In this document: positions 1-10,369 of the stretch, one piece after another
How the letters are laid out: each line of letters opens with the position of its first letter
Numbering within the stretch: position 1 is the first letter of the stretch
Assembly: GCA_958430865.1 (NCBI GenBank)
Contig: CAUDNR010000738.1
Location: forward strand, 1,526 to 25,481
Length of the DNA: 23,956 bases
Source of the DNA: Entrophospora sp. SA101
Taxonomy: Eukaryota; Glomeromycota; Glomeromycetes; Entrophosporales; Entrophosporaceae
Reading direction: 5' to 3'
Notes under the pieces: generated by a model
Told to the model about the DNA's origin: nothing
Databases searched by the model: none
Seen by the model: only the letters and a program-made list of their open reading frames with translations
Position numbers and translations under genes: made by a program

Positions 1-44
1 ATTAGTTTTTTAATGGTTTAATTTTTAAATATTAATACATTCAG

Positions 45-3000
45 ACGAACAAAGAAAAAGGATATATATGTTATTAGCACACTAAAACGACCAGTTCCAC
101 TTGAACATTTTCTATATGCAAAAAAACAAATTTATAAAATAGTTAATGCTGATCGAAGATTTCTTAAAGAAGGGTATGTATGTTAATTAATTAAGTTAAG
201 ACATCACATGTTATACATACCAATTATAACTTGAAAGATATTTGTTTATTTTGATATTATAATAGATATAAATTAGCAAATGAAGCATTAACCAAAAAAG
301 ATAAAGAGGTAAAAACAAAAGTAAGCACTCGTGGAGGTCATGGATCATCATCTCGCGGTGGAAAAGGAAGTAATAGTAGTTCTGGGGCTAAATACTCTAT
401 GCAACCGGTATTTTATTTTATTTTTTGGAATATAAATCAATAAATTTTTTTTTAATTAAACAAAATATTAAAACTTATTTATTATTTTATTTTATTATTA
501 TTATTATTATTATTATGATTATAGGATAGAAGCATGTGGATTCATCTTATTGATCTTTTGAAAAAGAAAGAACTTTTGCCTACTGTAAATTTTACCTTTT
601 CCAAAAAAAAATGTGATGAATATGCTAATTATTTAACAAATTTGGATTTATGCACTTCAGATGATAAAAGTAAAATTCATCTTTTTTTAGAGAAAAGTTT
701 AAATAAGCTAAAACTAACAGGTTATATTTTAATGCATTTTTTAATCGCAATACAATATTATTTTTATATTAATTATTATTTTTTAATGTTGTAGAAACTG
801 ATAAAGAGTTACCACAAATTTTAAGAATGAGAGATTTATTAAGTAGAGGAATTGCTGTGCATCATGGTGGTTTATTGCCAGTTATCAAAGAGGTACAAAA
901 TAAAATTAAATTAAATACAGTAATCTAGTGTTTCAAATCTGTGTATTATTTTTTTCCTTTTTTTAGATGGTAGAAATTTTATTTTCAAAAGGACTTGTCA
1001 AGGTTTTATTTGCGACAGAAACTTTTGCTATGGTGGGTACAACTAAAAAAGATATATTTAATATTAACATTAAATTGCATGCACATATTTTAATTTTGTT
1101 TTTATATATATATTAAAAAGGGTGTAAACATGCCAACAAAGACCGTTGTATTCTCTGGAATAAGAAAACATGATGGAAAAGAATTTAGACAATTGATTCC
1201 TGGTAAAAAAATATAACCTTCTTCTTCACAATTCACTAATAATAATAAATATCTTATCAATAAATTTATTTTAAAAAAATTTATTCAGGTGAATATATTC
1301 AAATGTCCGGCCGTGCTGGCCGTCGTTCATTCGACAAAACAGGTACTGTGATTATAGTACCGTCAGGAAATGAATTTCCTAGTGTAAGTCATTAGAAATA
1401 ATTATCTATTAGTTTGTCTTAATTTTATTTATTTAATGTATTTTGGATTTTATATATGATAATAAATTTTTAGGAATCTCAACTTAATGCAATGATTTTA
1501 GGAACACCAACTAAATTAAAATCCCAATTTCGTCTTACATACAACATGATTCTCAATTTATTAAGAGTTGAATCATTTGAAGTTGAAGATATGATTAAAC
1601 GTAGTTTTTCGGAAAATACGAGTCAAAAAACATTACCAGATAAAGAGCGAGAATTTGCAGAAGTAATAAAAAAAATGGGGGGTTTAAAAAAAAAGAAAAA
1701 ATATTAAGCAATTAATTTAAAAAAACTTTATTAATATAGAGAGAAAAGATTCTCAAGGCCACAAAAACACTCGAATGTACAATATGCAATCATGATATAA
1801 AAGAATTTTATAATATTTCAGCCAATATTCTTGATTTGAATCGAAAAATCATTACAAAACTGGCAGATACAAAAGCATTAAGTCAAGGGAGAATCATTGT
1901 TGTTAATAATATTGTATGTTTGTTTTGCTATGTTGTACTTCTTATTATTAAAATAGTTAATGCTATGTATTTATGTAATTATAATCCATTTTTATTATGT
2001 AGGCTTATGGAAATGTATTTGCTGTTATATTAAACCCTTCCTTTGAAGTTTTAATGCTTTTGGATAAATCCAGTAAAGGTATGCTGTGGATTTCTTATTA
2101 TCCCATTTTTGTGATAAATTTGTGATGACGATTTATTAAAATAAATAAAATTAATTTTTTATATTAGATACTATTAATTCAAAAAAATCAACAATAATTC
2201 CTATAACCAATATAACAATTCCTGATCAGAGTTCTTATACATATGATCGTCAATTCATTTCAATTACCAATATTATAACTGTCACAAAATTCACAATTAA
2301 AGTAAATAACCTAATTCCTTATATATTGTTATTATATTATTATATCGAATAATAATTATTTTTAATCTATCTCAAAAAAAAAACAGTTCGACGACTTAAC
2401 TGATGTGACTAAATTAGCTCAACAATTACTTCGTCACGCGTTAGATATGAAAAAAAGTAATATTTTATATATATTTACATTATCAACGAAAAAGTGTCAA
2501 CCAACTAATCAAAAATTAATTTTGATGATATAAGCCGGTATACTGGAGAATGATTGGTCAAAAATCAGGACGTTTGAATTTCAATTGAACTTAAAAGAGA
2601 AAGTTCGGCTCATGAATAAAATATATTCATTTCAATGTATAAAATGCCCGGAATTAAATGAACATGTGAATATATATTTTTGGCTGCTAATATTTAATTA
2701 GATTTGGTTTAAATAGAATTTATCTATATGAAAACTTAAAACTTATTTTTTATATGCATATATTTAGTATGGTCTTATACATGAAATAATGTCATTAGGA
2801 AAGAAACTCGATGAATTGCTTCATACAATAACTGGTGAAAATTTGGAATTAATGCCAGAGTATGAACAAAGAATAGAAGTTCTTAAATCTTTAAAATATA
2901 TTGATGAAAAAACTTCAGTGGTTCAATTGAGAGGTCAAATTGCTTGTAAGGTGTGTATATATATTCTTGATGTGGATCATAAAATAATAATATTATTATT

Positions 3001-3851
3001 ATTTAAAAAATTTTATTACACTACTCGAAACAATTGTTCGCTTTTGCTATTTACTTGATTATTATATAATTACAGATTGTTAAAAAAGCGGACAATGGTT
3101 TTACATAAGGTAATAATATTTACGCCATTTATTCTTTTATTATAGATTAATACTGCTGATGAATTGTTAGTCACTGAATTGATTTTTGGAAATGTTTTGA
3201 AAGAATCTGAATATGACCCAGCTGAAATTGTTGCATTATTATCATGTTTGGTATTTCAAGAAAAAAATGCTAGTGAACCGACTTTAACTCCAAACTTAGA
3301 AAAAGTAATGTTCATTCAATATTTTGTAGTGTATATATATATGATCAAAAATATAATATCTAGTTAATTTATCTTATTTATGAAAAAAGGGTGTTGCAGA
3401 AATAAAAAAAGTTGCGAAGTATGTTGGAGAGGTTCAAAGAAACAAAGAAGTTGATATTCAAGTAGGTGATTATGTTGAAACAATTAAGTTTGGATTAGTT
3501 GAAGTAGTATATGAATGGGCAAGAGGAATGGTAAACTTTTTAAATTTTGTTATTGCAGAGTAAAGTATTTTCAGAACTTGATGTTTATTTAAAATTTTTT
3601 TAAAAAAGCCATTTAAAGATATAATGGGATTGACAGATGTGATGGAGGGTTCAATTGTTCGATGCATTACGAGATTAGATGAAACCTGTAGTGAAATAAA
3701 AAGTGCTGCACAGTTAATGGGAAATATAGAATTATGTACTAAAATGGATAAAGCTCGAAGTTTGATAAAACGTGATATTGTATTTGCAACTAGCTTGGTA
3801 AGTAGTATGATAATACATGATGATATTAAAAGTTCATTTGTAATTATATAA
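45..3851 (+). CDS. SKI2: SKI2-type exosome cofactor RNA helicase, 3' part, 17 exons visible
   Basis: Ski2 is the DExH helicase of the cytoplasmic Ski complex that feeds mRNA into the exosome. The visible exons are 45-173, 266-407, 525-720, 795-892, 967-1032, 1121-1202, 1289-1383, 1474-1662, 1740-1913, 2003-2078, 2168-2301, 2387-2456, 2535-2665, 2768-2950, 3146-3304, 3390-3530 and 3609-3797. All codon phases join without a stop, giving about 751 residues. They hold the end of RecA1 ([11 protein letters not shown]), a Gly/Ser-rich linker, RecA2 with [24 protein letters not shown] and motif [11 protein letters not shown], then the insertion region and the C-terminal DSHCT domain ending [10 protein letters not shown]. 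Motifs I-III lie off the left edge; fungal Ski2 is about 1,250 residues, so roughly 500 are missing. The 3' end is uncertain. Without splicing after 3797 the frame stops at 3851; acceptors before 3833, 3862 or 3915 give other short tails. Identification as Ski2 rather than Mtr4 rests on the [11 protein letters not shown] block and the tail. Confidence 0.93.
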
Positions 3852-4724
3852 TCTGTAAAAGTTATATAATGTAATACTTTTAAAAATGAGTGATCTGCAT
3901 TGATTTTAAATAAGGATCATCTCAATAATCTCCAACCAATTTTCCAAAAAAAAAAATAAAAATGACTAACCAACCCTTATTAAAAGTAAAATTAATATCA
4001 CTAGGTTCAATTATTCCTCATTTACATTGTGGACCAAATTTACAGCACTGGTGGTCCCTACATAATGAAAAAAACTTGGAGGATGGTGTCTTATTATACC
4101 CTATACATGTTGGATGGCAAACAGTTTTAGAAACAAATAATAAACACTTTTACACTCAAGTCCAAGAAGGGAATGAAAATTATGAAAATTGACCTGGTTA
4201 TAAGTGTCATATTGGTGCAAAATATAGTGATGTTGAAGAAAAGCCAAGTCCAGCAGTTAATTCTTTGTATAGACAAGTTTTTCCAGCAAGTAATACAAAT
4301 TATTCTGGACCACAAGTACTGGGATGGACCAATTCTGAACTACTAGAGCAATCATTGACAGGGATTGAGTTTTGACCATTTTTGATAAAAATTGACAGAT
4401 ATAATATATATGTTACTGCTTTAGGATGTCCAGATGAAATTAGCAATTTTGGAGCTGGGATTGGGTATTCAGCAACATTTGTTGGTGAATATTTAGATAA
4501 AGGGGCAACGTATATTCAAAGAATTGATGTAGATGGATGCCATATTGAAATTTTTCAAGACAATGAATTAAAAAAAGAGTATTTAGGAACAAGTCAAAAA
4601 TTAAAAAAATTTCAAGGAACTCAACTTTTTGGACTGGAACATTTATTAACAAAGAAAATTTTGGCAGAGTTCAAAATCCCAAAATGTGATGCAAAGTTTT
4701 GGGAAAATATAAATATCATGAACC

Positions 4725-4857
4725 TAGTGTTCCATGTCGCAATCCAAAAAAGGAAACAAAATGGTCGTAAAGGTGGTTGCAACCAGTGGTTGCAATCATT
4801 TTTATATGACGCAAAGGTGGTAGCAACCATCATCAAAAGTTGCAGCCGGTATCCTTA
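4725..4857 (+). mobile_element. 133-bp hAT-like MITE (family A) inside a coding exon
   Basis: The element is flanked by perfect 8-bp direct repeats CATGAACC at 4717-4724 and 4858-4865. Its ends are weakly inverted: left TAGTGTTCCATGTCGCAA, right (reverse complement) TAAGGATACCGGCTGCAA. Inside are repeated GGTTGCAAC/GTTGCAATC words. A second copy lies in the opposite orientation at 9054-9184. Element plus one duplication is 141 bp, exactly 47 codons, with no stop in the host frame, so the host ORF reads through it. Removing it restores an Ile-Met-Asn-His-Leu-Tyr junction. It has no coding capacity of its own. The 8-bp duplication fits hAT-type transposition; the class is inferred from that, since no transposase is present. 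Confidence 0.85.
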
Positions 4858-7777
4858 CATGAACCACCTTTATAATTACCATCTTCGACACCAAACTAAA
4901 TCTAACATCCAATGGCACCAGTTTTTCATAAGATGGAAAAATAATTCAAGCACAATAATAGAATTTAATTCTCTTTTAGCAGAACTTTACCCATCAGGAT
5001 ATACTTTCAAAGAACATGAACTTAGAGCATGGAGAGCAATGCTTAAAGCAGCTGGTTGCCATAATGTAACTCCATTTGAAGATGATGAATCTAAGGTAAT
5101 TTAATGAAGATAAGTTTAAATTCAATTTTTATTTAAAATTAATAAATTTGAAAAAAAAAATATATAGTATCAATTTTGGAGTTGTTCACTAAATACATTA
5201 CAAGATCAACAAACACTTTCTCAGTTGTATTCTCAGGGGTTTCTATCACCAACACCAATACATAAAAAAACTCCAATAGATGAAGAGCATATAAGCAAAA
5301 AATTTTGGGAATGTTTTGGAGAAGCACTAAATAAAAATAAAAAAGAACAAGATGGTTGTATTCGTGTGCTGTCAATAATTGCAAACAAATTTACCTATGC
5401 TGAATTGCAGAAAAGCTTTGTGTAAGTAAATTGTCACATCATTAAAATTTTTGAAATTGTATTTATATTATTTACTTCTAATAATAATTAAAAAAAATAC
5501 TTATGTTTTATGAAGCTTTCAGCAAACAGTGTGACCAGTGCCAGATTGTATGCTAAAACCAATGGTCCTGGTTGCCTTGCATTAAGCAAACCTGCAATCA
5601 CTAAAGTAAAACTGTCAAAAGAATCACTGGATCAATTTATGACATTTTTACTTGATAAAAATAATACAACACCAAGTTCATATAAGGTAAATGAAGCAAG
5701 TGGCCTCCTGTAATGTATTTAAAAAACAATAAAGAATCATTATGGCAATGTTTTTTTGAATTATATCCAGATGGTATGAAAAGGACAGCTTTTATGACAA
5801 GATTAGAAGATAGCTGATTTGTATATTGTGAAGATCTTGGTGGCTTGTGTTTGACATGTAATGAATATGGATTTGGTGTTTTTGAAGAGATGAAATCACT
5901 TGTTCAAGAAAAAATTAATAGAAAAGATATCCAGGTTAGTGAATTGATGCTCAAATGATTTTAAAGAAATATTTTTAAATTTTGATTATTCATTATTAGA
6001 ATGAATTGATAACTCAACTTGAAAAAACACAACGTCATTTGAATCGAGAATATGGAAATGAATTGATTATAGATGACCTTGGTAATGTGCAGCATGATAA
6101 TTGTATTGAACATTGTTTAAACTTTGCATTTGGTGATTGCAATGAACATCATCCTATTAGTTGTGAAAATTGTAGTCAAATAGATCTTATTTTCCAAAAG
6201 ATTCTACAATTTACTCCAAATGAAAAAAGCCAAATAATTGAACTCTGGGAAAAATTACAATATTTCTGGGCTCACCAAGCCAGGAAAACATATCTCAATG
6301 CACAATCTAAAGCTGCATTACTTCGTCTAGATAAGGATGGTGCTGTGATCATAGTTGACTACAAAATGAAGATTTTGCCTCAATCAGCACGAGAGGTGAA
6401 ATCTGATTTTTTTGGAAAAAAAGGATATACTTTGCATACCTTACTAGTATATACAAGAAAATCTGATGATTCTACTTCATTGAATCTTGAGGTTTTAGAT
6501 CATTGGTCATCTGACCCAACACAAGATGCTTGGTTCACAGCATCATCCTTTGATGGTTTATTTTCTACAATGGAAAAAAAACCTTTATGGATTGAAGTGT
6601 TGTCTGATAATGATGCACATTATCATAATAAAGAGTTGATGATGATGATTAGTCAATGGAGTAAATGGTATAATATAAAAATAAGATCATGGATTTTTTT
6701 GGAACCTGGTGAAGCAAAGACTACTGTTGATTCCCACCATGCACATGTATGTTAATTTTATTAAAAAATTTTTACCTATATATAGAGTAATAAATAAATT
6801 TGATAATTTTAGTTAAAGCATGCAATAAAACGATATGTACATATTGGATATGATATCTGGAGTGGGGAAGATATAGTAAATGCAGCAAAAGGACTTCAAG
6901 GAACATCTATTGCAAACCTTAACCCTAATGAAAGACCAAAAAAAGCAAATAAAACATTATCCATTCTAGAAGGTATTACAAATTGGTCATATTTCACTTG
7001 GCCTACAGATGGTGACTTATCTGGCTATATTTGTGCACGTTCTTTACCCAATTTTGGTACATGGAATACCTTTTCACCATTTGATATTAAGAAATCTCTA
7101 AAAGGCCAAGAATTAATAAAACCAAATCCATCAACTTCAGTCAAAACAACACCAAGCTCAGAATGGACCATCCCATTGCCTAGTAAAGGTAGGATAAAGT
7201 TTAATTTTAATTTAAGACAAATTATTAATGAAATGAATTAAATTATTTTATTTATAATCACTATTATTATACTATATATTTGTTTTATTATTACTACTAA
7301 TACCAATTCTATTAATAAATTTTTTTTGTTCAAATTTATTGTTTATTATTATCTTATTATCTTTATAATTTTTTCTTTTCCACAATTAATTTTTTTCAGA
7401 GAAAGATCCAAATAGATTGTCCAAGGATGTTGTAAAAGCTGAATTGAAAAAAAGAAAAATTGAGTATGAAGAGAAGGAAAGTAAAAATGAATTAGTAGAA
7501 AAACTACGAAAGCAAATTGGAGAAGAAACTCTAAACAAATCAAAGGTATATTATATAAATCTAAATAAACATTTCCTTATCTGAGCTTATTTCCCCTATG
7601 AAAATTTGTGTAGAAATTCATTCACAAGGTGCAGTGTTGAACAATGTACCATCCATATCAATTGAAATATCCAAAACAAAAAAATGCAGTATAATGATAC
7701 CTGGGAATGAAGATGAAGCAGTAAAAAAGAATGAATACAGGCACTTATAATAATAATAATGGACCTTTCTATAATGG

Positions 7778-7825
7778 GTCTTGCTCTATAACAGACTGAG
7801 AATTTAAGTCTTGTTTATAACAGAC
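7778..7825 (+). repeat. Two direct 18-19 bp repeats inside an intron
   Basis: GTCTTGCTCTATAACAGAC at 7778-7796 recurs as GTCTTGTTTATAACAGAC at 7808-7825, offset 30 bases. Both lie in the 7741-7908 intron of the broken gene, just after an ATAATAATAAT run. It looks like a local tandem duplication; no function is evident. Confidence 0.6.
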
Positions 7826-8215
7826 ATTTTTTCCTAAGTGAACTATAAATAGGAAAAAAAATTAATAAAATAATAAATAATAAATTAACAAATTTTAAAA
7901 TTTTCTAGAGGGAATTACTTTGAACTGGGTTGGGCTCTTCGTGAAAACCAAAATTTTGGAAAGCATGGTGGAAGTAAATGCATGTCTGAACAGGTAAAAC
8001 AACTTCTAAGAGCCTATTTTTTGTCAGGAAATATAGACAAGAAGAATAGATTCACTGCTGAAATGATGCTTGCAGATCTAAAACAAAGAGTAGAAGCAGG
8101 CATGTTGGATCCGAATGAGTTACCAAAAATAAAAACTATAGAAAATTGGATAATGCATTTTAGTAGAGAACATAAAAAAGAGTCAGCTGAGAAAGAATTG
8201 GACATTATGTTATAA

Positions 8216-8745
8216 ACATACAAACCAATAAACATAATTTTTAGTTTTAAGTCATTTTATTATGCGTAAAAAAGTTGGTTTTATACCCATAATCCCCAAT
8301 CAAGATTGAAATAGTGCAAAAATGGCTTGGACAAAAAAAATTTTTTTTGATAAAAATATTCATAACAGTCTGTTTATTGATATCCTAATGTTTGTTTTAC
8401 AAAAATGCAAATGAAAACATGATGTTACAGTAGTAAAGTAAGGCAAACTGGATGATTTTTACTATAAAATGTTGTAAATGCACCCCACTAATCACTAATT
8501 AACATTCACTCATTTTTAAAAGAATCACGAATTAATGATTATAGATGATCTGCACCTTACTATTTTTTCAATGAAAAAGATCTGCATAAAATTTAGCCAA
8601 TCAATTTTGTTTTGATGTTTTTTCTAGAGTATTTTTAAAATTACACAATGAATCTAATTACTATGGTATTCAGAAATTCTAAATTTGGAAATCTCCCTGA
8701 CTGTACATATATAAACTTGATAAGTTGGTCACTCAATAAGTCAGT
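8216..8745. other. AT-rich intergenic stretch, no gene seen
   Basis: No ORF with coding character was found on either strand. At about 8587 the word AATTTAGCCAATCAA occurs, which is also the inner part of the hairpin arm at 12951. GCACCCCACTAA at about 8478 resembles the CACCCCACTAA at 9046. These may be scraps of the same repeats found further on. Confidence 0.5.
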
Positions 8746-8753
8746 CTCACTAT

Positions 8754-8947
8754 TAAGGTTGCTTGCCAAAACTCCTCCAGAAATCAATCAGCAGGGTTAC
8801 ACATTAATTGTTTATTAGAGTTTTGGCAGAGTTTCACATTTTGAGGTTTTGCCATTTCGGCATAGTTTCAACAGGATTTTTGATAAGATTTAATAGAGTT
8901 TTACCATGGTTTCAGCAATTACTAAGGAGGTTTCGCCCACAACCTTA
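8754..8947 (+). mobile_element. 194-bp hAT-like MITE (family B), copy 1
   Basis: It is bounded by perfect 8-bp duplications CTCACTAT at 8746-8753 and 8948-8955. The left end is TAAGGTTGCTTGCCAAAACT; the right end, reverse-complemented, is TAAGGTTGTGGGCGAAACCT. The interior is rich in AGAGTTTTGGCAGAG-type words and shares its left ~110 bp (CTCCTCCAGAAATCAATCA, then TTACACATTAATTG) with the copy at 22271. It is non-coding and therefore non-autonomous. Confidence 0.88.
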
Positions 8948-9053
8948 CTCACTATAAGTTGGCCAAAATTTTCACCCCATTTTCTTAATATTTAAGTAAT
9001 TTAATTTGATAAGTCAGTTTACTCAATAATTCAGTCATATGAGCACACCCCAC

Positions 9054-9184
9054 TAAGAATACTGGCTGCAACTTTGATGATGGTTGCTACCACCTTTGTG
9101 TCATATAAAAATGATTGCAACCACTGATTACAACCACTTTTACAACCATTTTGTTTCCTTTTTGGGTTGCAACATGGAACACTA
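9054..9184 (-). mobile_element. 131-bp hAT-like MITE (family A), second copy, inverted
   Basis: This is the reverse complement of the element at 4725-4857, with about nine substitutions (all transitions) and two single-base indels by eye. It is flanked by near-perfect 8-bp duplications, CACCCCAC at 9046-9053 and CACCACAC at 9185-9192 (7/8). All four CpG sites of the other copy are TpG or CpA here, so this copy looks older or more heavily deaminated. Confidence 0.82.
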
Positions 9185-9192
9185 CACCACAC

Positions 9193-9708
9193 ATGGCTGA
9201 CTATCAAGTTTACATATGTAACGTATGTATTGGATTTCCCAACTGTTTTAAAATATTTTAAAACTTACAATAAAAAAGCATGAATTAAAAGAAACAATAA
9301 TCACATTACCACTAGATACTGAATATTGGAGCAGTTTAGACAGTCTATGGTATAACCAATATATTTATCATGCCATTAAGGCAAGAAAGGTTTCATACTG
9401 TGAGATAGTAAAATAAGGACTGATAGAGAGGTCCTCACTTTGTTGATCAAACCAAACCAACTTACTGTGGAAGTCACGTGACGACCATTATATTTTGTGT
9501 AACTGCTGTGTCACACATTGCGCAATGTTACCTAAAAATTATTCCCATTCATATTTCTATATTTATATTTAATAATTATTCAGCTGATGCAATTATTTAT
9601 TTTTAATTATTAATCATATTTATTTAGTATTAATAAGCATATTTTATTGAACAAAGTAGAATAGAAGTCATGTTATTTGTAATACCTAAGAGGTATAAAA
9701 GGACTTGG
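9193..9708. other. AT-rich intergenic stretch between two MITEs
   Basis: No coding region was recognised. It contains TTACATATGTAACGTATGTA near 9214, a motif with close relatives at about 11946 and 12598, and a 10-bp palindrome GTCACGTGAC at 9473-9482. GGACTGATAGAGAGGTCC near 9417 could form a small hairpin. Confidence 0.5.
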
Positions 9709-9716
9709 TTTTAGAC

Positions 9717-9961
9717 TAAGGTTTCTGATCCAAACTGTTTTCTCAAACCCCAAACTAGTTTGGGCAATTTGGGCTTCTCAGCATTTTTTATAAACATGAA
9801 CATTAAAAACTATACCAGTCAACTTATTTTAACTTAGACAACTTTAAAGTAATTTCACACTAATAACAAAAAATAGTTTGGGCTTATAAAAAAGTAATTT
9901 TTGCCCAAAGTGTTTTGGCAATTTCGGCTACTAATAAAGAGAGTTTTGGCCAGAAACCTTA
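9717..9961. mobile_element. 245-bp hAT-like MITE (family B), divergent copy
   Basis: Perfect 8-bp duplications TTTTAGAC lie at 9709-9716 and 9962-9969. The left end is TAAGGTTTCTGATCCAAACT and the right end, reverse-complemented, is TAAGGTTTCTGGCCAAAACT. The ends match family B, and the interior shares TTTTGGCAATTTCGGC-like words with copy 1, but most of the interior differs. The apparent ORFs on both strands across its right part are chance frames. Confidence 0.85.
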
Positions 9962-10217
9962 TTTTAGACCAAGTCAGAAGGAATGTTCTTAATAATTTAA
10001 AAATTAATATTGTAATATTATTGCTAATAAAATATATAACATTTACTTTAAATAATCCTACCTGTAAATTAATAAATAATCCATTTGGGTACATAATATA
10101 TTGACAGAGGGAAACCTTTGATCTAAGCAGGAACCTAACACTTTAATTATTCAGACATACCTCAGGGGGCGCCTTTGAGATATACCAGTTAAGCTGATTA
10201 AAAGGGAACTTTAGTCC

Positions 10218-10369
10218 AGATTTAGGGTTGTACAATAAAAGAAGTTTTGGTTGTAAAACAGAGGTTCTAGGAAAACCAGACATGTGCCATAGGAAGGCTA
10301 TCTAGACTTAGGATTGTAAGTTAGCAAAATCAACTGTAAAACAGAAGTTCTAGGAAATCCAGACATGTG
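10218..10369. repeat. Imperfect tandem duplication, period about 83-86 bp
   Basis: The block AGAGGTTCTAGGAAAACCAG then ACATGTG (10260-10286) recurs as AGAAGTTCTAGGAAATCCAG then ACATGTG (10343-10369). Preceding TGTAAAAC words and a TTAGG-ATTG word also recur. Two copies only; possibly decayed repeat DNA. Confidence 0.65.

Larger units (their letters stand above)
3962..8215 (+). pseudogene. Broken gene for an RNase H-like, possibly transposase-derived protein with a SAP motif
   Basis: Eight exons can be joined: 3962-5095, 5168-5419, 5516-5934, 6000-6746, 6813-7188, 7400-7545, 7586-7740 and 7909-8215, about 1,178 codons. The start is the first ATG after in-frame stops at 3911 and 3926. Lesions are TGA at 4190, 4373 and 5815, and a 1-base deletion near 5708 (GGCCTCCTG, expected Gly-Leu-Pro), which explains why exon 3 is 419 rather than 420 bases. 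A transposon fills 4725-4857. Exon 4 has an RNase H-like layout: VDYKMKILP (Asp at 6357), SDNDAHYHN (Asp at 6606), and EPGEAKTTVDSHHAH (Glu at 6711, 35 residues on), a possible DDE triad. The 7400 exon encodes a SAP-like DNA-binding helix pair (LSKDVVKAELKKRKI, then ESKNELVEKL). The C-terminus has a GWALR motif and a helical tail. The intron at 7546-7585 is only 40 bases, which is marginal, and the last intron uses a GC donor (7741). Function is unknown; the catalytic reading is inference. Long conserved exons suggest recent decay. Confidence 0.75.

Noticed and set aside
1492..1707. Stop at 1705-1707 as truncation of SKI2
   Set aside because: It lies in the intron 1663-1739; splicing from GTAATA to the TAG at 1739 keeps phase and continues the helicase.
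3962..8215. The broken RNase H-like gene as the autonomous source of the MITEs
   Set aside because: No matching terminal inverted repeats or 8-bp duplication flank it, and no BED finger or hAT dimerisation domain is visible. The link would be guesswork.
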